In this document: piece after piece, positions 15,277 to 18,466 of the stretch
Numbering within the stretch: the stretch's first letter is position 1
Layout of the letters: every line of letters starts with the position of its first letter
NCBI RefSeq assembly: GCF_039521845.1
Contig: NZ_BAAACW010000059.1
Coordinates: forward strand, 1 to 18,466
Length of the DNA stretch: 18,466 bases
Reading direction: 5' to 3'
Source of the DNA: Alkalibacterium iburiense
Lineage (GTDB): Bacteria; Bacillota; Bacilli; Lactobacillales; Carnobacteriaceae_A
Position numbers and translations under genes: made by a program
Notes under the pieces: model-generated
What the model was told of the DNA's origin: nothing
Seen by the model: only the letters and a program-made list of their open reading frames with translations
Database searches by the model: none

Positions 15277-16238
15277 TGGATAATAAAAATACCGCCATTG
15301 CAAGAAAAAAAGAAAAGCGAAGTGAACTTTACCGCAAGTTAGGACCAGCGATTGCTCTCGTCGTACTTGTGTTAATTGTAACCGTTATGAACACTAATTT
15401 TATACAACCGACGAATCTACTGAATTTATTGAGACAAGTGTCCATCAATGCTCTTATTGCATTTGGGATGACATTTGTTATTATCACGGGTGGAATTGAT
15501 TTGTCTGTGGGATCGACACTTGCCTTATCAAGTGCATTAACCGCAGGAATCATTGCTGCAGGGGTTCCTGCACTGCTTGCTATCTTTATTGGGTTACTAA
15601 TAGGGGCATTCCTCGGATTAATCAACGGGTTATTGATTACTAAAGGAAATGTAGCCCCATTTATTGGAACACTAGCTACTATGACAATTTATAGAGGTCT
15701 CACCCTTGTTTATACACAAGGTAATCCGATTACTGGTTTTGGTGGAGGGTTTGCATTCCAATTCTTCGGAAGAGGCTATTTATTTGGCATACCCTTTCCA
15801 GTTATCATTACAACCATTGCATTCATCATCTTATTTGTTGTCTTGCATAAGATGACCTTTGGACGTAAGACATTCGCTATAGGTGGAAATGAACAAGCAG
15901 CCTATATTGCAGGTATTAAATCTGATCGTGTAAAAATGATGGTGTATGCTATTTCAGGAATGATGTCTGCTTTGGCAGGACTCATTTTGGCCTCTCGACT
16001 TAACTCAGCTCAACCCACTGCAGGGACAGCATACGAATTAGATGCAATCGCGGCAGTCGTCATTGGTGGGACAAGTCTAGCTGGAGGAAAAGGGCGTATA
16101 GTTGGAACGCTTATCGGAGCTTTAATTATTGGTACACTGAATAACGGACTAAACCTACTGGGCGTTTCCAGTTTTTATCAGCAAGTGGTTAGAGGTGTCG
16201 TAATTATAATAGCGGTATTATTAGATAGAAAAAAATAA
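15276..16238 (+). CDS. rbsC: Ribose ABC transporter permease RbsC
   Basis: The membrane channel of the ribose importer, 320 residues, with about eight to ten hydrophobic helices after a basic, cytoplasmic N-terminus. ITGGIDLSVGS (about 70-80) is the CUT2 permease signature and lies in the segment that forms the channel. AIGGNEQAAYIAGI (about 205-218) is the conserved cytoplasmic loop that docks with RbsA, and VIGGTSLAGGKGR (about 261-273) is also typical. GGAGG precedes the ATG within the end of rbsA. rbsB follows after 21 bases. Confidence 0.95.
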   Translation: MDNKNTAIARKKEKRSELYRKLGPAIALVVLVLIVTVMNTNFIQPTNLLNLLRQVSINALIAFGMTFVIITGGIDLSVGSTLALSSALTAGIIAAGVPALLAIFIGLLIGAFLGLINGLLITKGNVAPFIGTLATMTIYRGLTLVYTQGNPITGFGGGFAFQFFGRGYLFGIPFPVIITTIAFIILFVVLHKMTFGRKTFAIGGNEQAAYIAGIKSDRVKMMVYAISGMMSALAGLILASRLNSAQPTAGTAYELDAIAAVVIGGTSLAGGKGRIVGTLIGALIIGTLNNGLNLLGVSSFYQQVVRGVVIIIAVLLDRKK

Positions 16239-16259
16239 AAAGAAAATGGAGGAGTTAAA

Positions 16260-17195
16260 ATGAAGAAAGTATTAGGACTAGTATCAATTTTAGTTATGTT
16301 TGTATTGAGTGCATGTGGAGCAGCTACTTTAGAAGGTGACCAAACAGGAGACAATGGAGAAGTGGAAGAGAAGTCACCAGAGGAAATCACCATTGGCTTA
16401 TCTATTTCAACATTGAACAACCCGTTTTTTGGAGAACTTCAAAGTGGTGTGATTGAAGCGGCAGAAGAAAATGGTTCAACTGTTAGATCAGTAGATGCTC
16501 AAGATGATACGGCCACTCAAGTGAATGGGGTCGATGACCTCATCCAACAAGGCGTAGACATTTTGCTCATCAACCCTGTAGACTCTGACGCCATCACTCC
16601 TGCTATTGAGTCTGCAAACTCAGCAGGTATCCCGGTTATTACGATTGACCGTTCTAGTGAAGGGGGAGATGTGTTAACCTTTATCGCTTCAGATAATGTG
16701 GAAGGCGGAGAAATGGCAGCTGAATTTATCATCGAAATGGTAGGCGAAGATGCCAGAGTGGTTCAGTTAGAAGGTGTACCAGGAGCGTCTGCTACCAATG
16801 AAAGAGGAGAAGGATTTAGCAATGTGGCAGATGAGCGTTTAAACGTCTTGGAAAGCCAGTCTGCTAACTTCAACCGTTCTGAGGGTCTGACTGTAATGGA
16901 AAATATCATTCAATCAAACTCAGACATTGATGCTGTTTTTGCTCAAAATGATGAAATGGCACTAGGCGCATTGGAAGCATTAGAATCAGCTGGAATGACT
17001 GATGTCATCGTTGTGGGATTCGATGGAAATGACGATGCTCTAGAAGAAATCGAAGCAGGACGTTTAAATGCAACCGTTGCTCAACAACCTGATGAAATGG
17101 GAAGAATAGCTGTCGAAGCAGTTTATGATTACTTCTCAGGTGAAGAAGTTGAGAGCGAGATCGCAGCTCCGCTTGAATTGATTACTAATGAATAA
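16260..17195 (+). CDS. rbsB: Ribose ABC transporter substrate-binding lipoprotein RbsB
   Basis: The extracellular ribose receptor, 311 residues. The signal peptide ends in the lipobox VLSAC, so Cys19 would be lipidated and hold the protein on the membrane. An acidic linker (about 20-45) leads into a type I periplasmic-binding fold: TIGLSISTLNNPFFGELQSG at the start, LLINPVDSDAI, ITIDRSSEGG, QNDEMALGALEAL and VVGFDGNDDALE mark the sugar-binding loops. AATGGAGGAG lies just before the ATG. It is the last gene of the operon and a strong terminator follows 12 bases after the stop. Ribose is inferred from the operon; related CUT2 sugars are not excluded. Confidence 0.94.
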   Translation: MKKVLGLVSILVMFVLSACGAATLEGDQTGDNGEVEEKSPEEITIGLSISTLNNPFFGELQSGVIEAAEENGSTVRSVDAQDDTATQVNGVDDLIQQGVDILLINPVDSDAITPAIESANSAGIPVITIDRSSEGGDVLTFIASDNVEGGEMAAEFIIEMVGEDARVVQLEGVPGASATNERGEGFSNVADERLNVLESQSANFNRSEGLTVMENIIQSNSDIDAVFAQNDEMALGALEALESAGMTDVIVVGFDGNDDALEEIEAGRLNATVAQQPDEMGRIAVEAVYDYFSGEEVESEIAAPLELITNE

Positions 17196-17206
17196 CTAAT
17201 ACAAAT

Positions 17207-17249
17207 AAAATCTGGGCCTTAAGCTAATAGGGTCCAGATTTTATATTTT
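17207..17249 (+). terminator. Terminator of the rbs operon
   Basis: AAAATCTGGGCC (17207-17218) pairs with GGTCCAGATTTT (17231-17242) with a single G-U pair and a 12-base loop, followed by TATATTTT. It ends the six-gene ribose transcript. Confidence 0.88.
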
Positions 17250-17348
17250 GCTTCAGGAAAAATAGGCGCCCAGTCCGGATCGCCGACTTTAGAAGAGTTA
17301 AGGAAGTCACCGGGTTTCAATGAGGAATGGCTAGCTTCAAAGGAGTGA
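17247..17348 (+). pseudogene. C-terminal relic of a second ribokinase-like (PfkB) gene
   Basis: The frame ending in TGA at 17346-17348 reads FASGKIGAQSGSPTLEEL and then RKSPGFNEEWLASKE. This matches the end of the intact RbsK of this window (VGAQTGAPTLEQM, then EHEDFEKAW) and the general PfkB C-terminus. It is in frame to a normal stop but has no start and no catalytic region: all upstream sequence is replaced by the rbsB terminator. It is not a copy of the local rbsK 3' end, since codons and many residues differ, so it probably descends from another ribokinase-type gene that once stood here, or from an older rbs arrangement. Only about 33 codons remain. Confidence 0.65.
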
Positions 17349-17377
17349 GTGGCTGTGACTATTACTTAAAGATGCCT

Positions 17378-17530
17378 TTATCGCCTTTCGTGGAATCTGA
17401 AACCGACGAACGTCGCTCAAATCCGTACTTATCGCCCTTCGCGAAAATAAAATTCAGCGAACGTCGCTCAAATCCCAGCTTATCGCCCTTCAAGAAATTA
17501 AAGTTAAACGAACGTCGCTCAAGCTTGACT
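17378..17530. repeat. Three tandem copies of a 51-bp repeat
   Basis: Units begin at 17378, 17429 and 17480. Each holds two conserved blocks, TTATCGCC(T/C)TTC near the start and CGAACGTCGCTCAA at offset 29-42, with the intervening 17 bases variable. The period is exactly 17 codons, so both strands stay open: plus reads repeated ERRS and LSPF, minus reads repeated KGDK and FERRS. There is no ribosome binding site or signal for a real protein. The rest of 17196-17717 holds the rbs terminator, the ribokinase relic and the clpP promoter region; the bases around 17531-17600 show nothing I can name. Confidence 0.88.
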
Positions 17531-17617
17531 CCAGCTCCAACCACCGAGAACAATAGTATGAAATACAGTGATAGATATGTTAAATTACTAAAGGTAAAGA
17601 AAATGAGTGACTAAATG

Positions 17618-17634
17618 TTTGACCAACTTTGACC
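17618..17634 (-). promoter_or_regulatory. CtsR-type operator upstream of clpP
   Basis: TTTGACC-AAC-TTTGACC, which reads GGTCAAA-GTT-GGTCAAA on the minus strand, is the direct heptad repeat with a three-base spacer bound by CtsR, the repressor of class III heat-shock genes in Firmicutes. It overlaps the -35 box, so CtsR binding would block RNA polymerase. The spacer centre is T rather than the usual A. Confidence 0.88.
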
Positions 17635-17647
17635 AATGATGTATAAT
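17619..17647 (+). promoter_or_regulatory. Promoter of clpP
   Basis: TTGACC (17619-17624) and TATAAT (17642-17647) are 17 bases apart, a near-perfect sigma-A promoter. A second possible start is the extended -10 TGCTACACT (17677-17685), which would yield a much shorter leader. Confidence 0.85.
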
Positions 17648-17655
17648 GACTTTAG

Positions 17656-17673
17656 ATTCCTTTAAAAAGGAAT
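17656..17673. promoter_or_regulatory. Perfect inverted repeat in the clpP leader
   Basis: ATTCCTTT-AA-AAAGGAAT is an 18-base perfect palindrome near the predicted transcription start of clpP and just upstream of the second -10-like box. It could be an operator or a 5' hairpin of the mRNA; a loop of only two bases disfavours the hairpin unless inner pairs open. Confidence 0.4.
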
Positions 17674-17717
17674 ATATGCTACACTGAAAAAGAACACATT
17701 TCAAGGAGGACGTTTAC

Positions 17718-18314
17718 ATGAATTTAGTACCTACAGTTATTGAACAATCCCCACGAGGCGAGCGTGCGTATGATATTTATTCTCGTTTATTAAAAGACCG
17801 CATTATTATGCTCGGAGGACCAATTGATGATAACGTAGCTAACTCTGTTATTGCTCAATTGCTCTTTTTAGATGCGCAAGATCCTGAAAAAGACATTTAT
17901 TTATATATTAACTCACCAGGTGGAAGTGTAACAGCTGGTTTAGCTATTTTCGATACAATGAATTTCATTAAATCTGACGTTCAAACAATCGCTATCGGAT
18001 TAGCGGCTTCAATGGGAAGCTTCTTGCTTGCAGCAGGTGAAAAGGGCAAACGGTTTGCTTTGCCAAATGCTGAAGTCATGATTCACCAGCCACTAGGAGG
18101 CGCACAAGGTCAAGCAACAGAAATTGAAATTGCTGCGAGACACATTTTAAGAACACGTGAACGCTTGAATAAAATTTTAGTTGAGCGTACTGGACAGGAT
18201 CTAGAAGTAATCGAACGAGATACCGACCGTGACTTCTTCATGACAGCCGAAGAAGCGAAAGAGTATGGCATCGTGGATCAGATTATGGATAGTACGGCTG
18301 AATTAAACAAATAA
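17718..18314 (+). CDS. clpP: ATP-dependent Clp protease proteolytic subunit ClpP
   Basis: ClpP forms the double-heptamer barrel that degrades proteins fed to it by Clp ATPases and is central to heat-shock and regulatory proteolysis. The protein has 198 residues, the usual length. The catalytic triad is complete: Ser98 in AASMGS, His123 in MIHQPLGG and Asp172 in RDFF. NSPGGSVTAG (65-74) is the oxyanion-side motif. AAGGAGG lies seven bases before the ATG. It has its own CtsR-controlled promoter and its own terminator, so it is monocistronic. Confidence 0.98.
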   Translation: MNLVPTVIEQSPRGERAYDIYSRLLKDRIIMLGGPIDDNVANSVIAQLLFLDAQDPEKDIYLYINSPGGSVTAGLAIFDTMNFIKSDVQTIAIGLAASMGSFLLAAGEKGKRFALPNAEVMIHQPLGGAQGQATEIEIAARHILRTRERLNKILVERTGQDLEVIERDTDRDFFMTAEEAKEYGIVDQIMDSTAELNK

Positions 18315-18346
18315 AGAAAGTGAGACTAGCTAAAGCGAGACTGCTG

Positions 18347-18396
18347 AAAAACCCCTATTCTACCTATGATTTCGATAGATAGAATAGGGGGTTTTT
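18347..18396 (+). terminator. Terminator after clpP
   Basis: CCCCTATTCTA (18352-18362) pairs perfectly with TAGAATAGGGG (18380-18390), flanked by an A run before and a T run (18392-18396) after. The symmetric A and T runs make it potentially active in both directions. Confidence 0.92.
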
Positions 18397-18398
18397 AG

Positions 18399-18420
18399 TA
18401 TAATATATGTAAGCGTTACG
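18399..18420 (+). promoter_or_regulatory. -10 box and cre-like site of the next gene
   Basis: TATAAT (18399-18404) is a perfect -10 box, without a clear -35. TGTAAGCGTTACG (18408-18420) contains GTAA-GCG-TTAC and fits the left half of the cre consensus, with mismatches in the right half. Its placement just after the -10 box mirrors the site before rbsR. Confidence 0.5.
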
Positions 18421-18440
18421 AAAATGAAGGAGTGTTGAGA

Positions 18441-18466
18441 ATGTTGTCTTCACAAGAACAGCTACT
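18441..18466 (+). CDS. Start of a gene cut by the window edge (possibly cggR)
   Basis: An ATG at 18441 with AAGGAG eight bases upstream begins MLSSQEQL and runs off the window. In many Lactobacillales the gene after clpP is cggR, the glycolytic operon regulator preceding gap-pgk-tpiA-eno, and such an N-terminus would be acceptable. Eight residues are not enough to identify it; the idea rests on gene order alone. Confidence 0.45.

Noticed and set aside
17378..17530. Possible short CRISPR array
   Set aside because: Three units with a 51-bp period and two separate conserved blocks do not fit a single direct repeat with spacers of normal length, and no cas gene is present.
17362..17553. Minus-strand open frame with repeated KGDK and FERRS motifs
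   Set aside because: Same repeat artefact. No start signals, and it only mirrors the near-palindromic core of the repeat.
17327..17614. Open frame of 95 codons on the plus strand over the 51-bp repeats
   Set aside because: It is open because the repeat length is a multiple of three. It overlaps the ribokinase relic in a different frame, has no good ribosome binding site, and the minus strand is just as open.

Overview
The window is chromosomal DNA from a low-GC Gram-positive bacterium. Near-consensus sigma-A promoters, strong AGGAGG-type ribosome binding sites, lipobox lipoproteins, a CtsR-type box before clpP and a consensus cre-like site before the ribose genes all point to Firmicutes. Start of a gene after clpP (possibly cggR) and the trmN-yazA-rsmI cluster suggest Lactobacillales, perhaps Carnobacteriaceae; this placement is inference from gene content and style, not a database result.

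Left end (1-2520): a patch of mobile DNA, all on the minus strand. It holds a tnpB gene (IS200/IS605 OrfB) that runs off the left edge and is broken by a run of 28 N, a small Nudix hydrolase gene, an IS1595/ISXO2-like transposase whose 3' end lies against the Nudix start, and a short two-helix membrane protein gene whose stop codon sits in the loop of an IS605-type end hairpin.

Housekeeping block (2570-9800): trmN, a GIY-YIG protein (yazA-like), rsmI and an acidic lipoprotein form a tightly packed plus-strand operon. They are followed by a D-2-hydroxyacid dehydrogenase with its own terminator and oligoendopeptidase F, which has an extended -10 promoter and a palindrome at the predicted transcription start. 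A convergent BaiN/HI0933-type flavoprotein gene shares a bidirectional terminator with pepF.

Sugar block (9840-17250): a single GH1 6-phospho-beta-glucosidase gene behind a palindromic operator-like site with no PTS gene beside it, then a complete ribose operon rbsR-rbsK-rbsD-rbsA-rbsC-rbsB. RbsR is the local LacI-family regulator, RbsABC imports ribose, RbsD converts pyranose to a form usable by the kinase, and RbsK makes ribose 5-phosphate. A consensus TTGACA/TAAAAT promoter and a perfect cre-consensus palindrome precede rbsR, and a strong terminator follows rbsB.

Right end (17250-18466): directly after the rbs terminator is a 33-codon in-frame relic of the C-terminus of a second ribokinase-like gene, then three copies of a 51-bp tandem repeat open on both strands, then clpP under a CtsR-type operator, a strong terminator and the first codons of a next gene. 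I see no convincing novel multi-gene system. The most interesting unexplained items are the 51-bp repeat, the ribokinase relic and three well-placed palindromes upstream of pepF, the GH1 gene and clpP.
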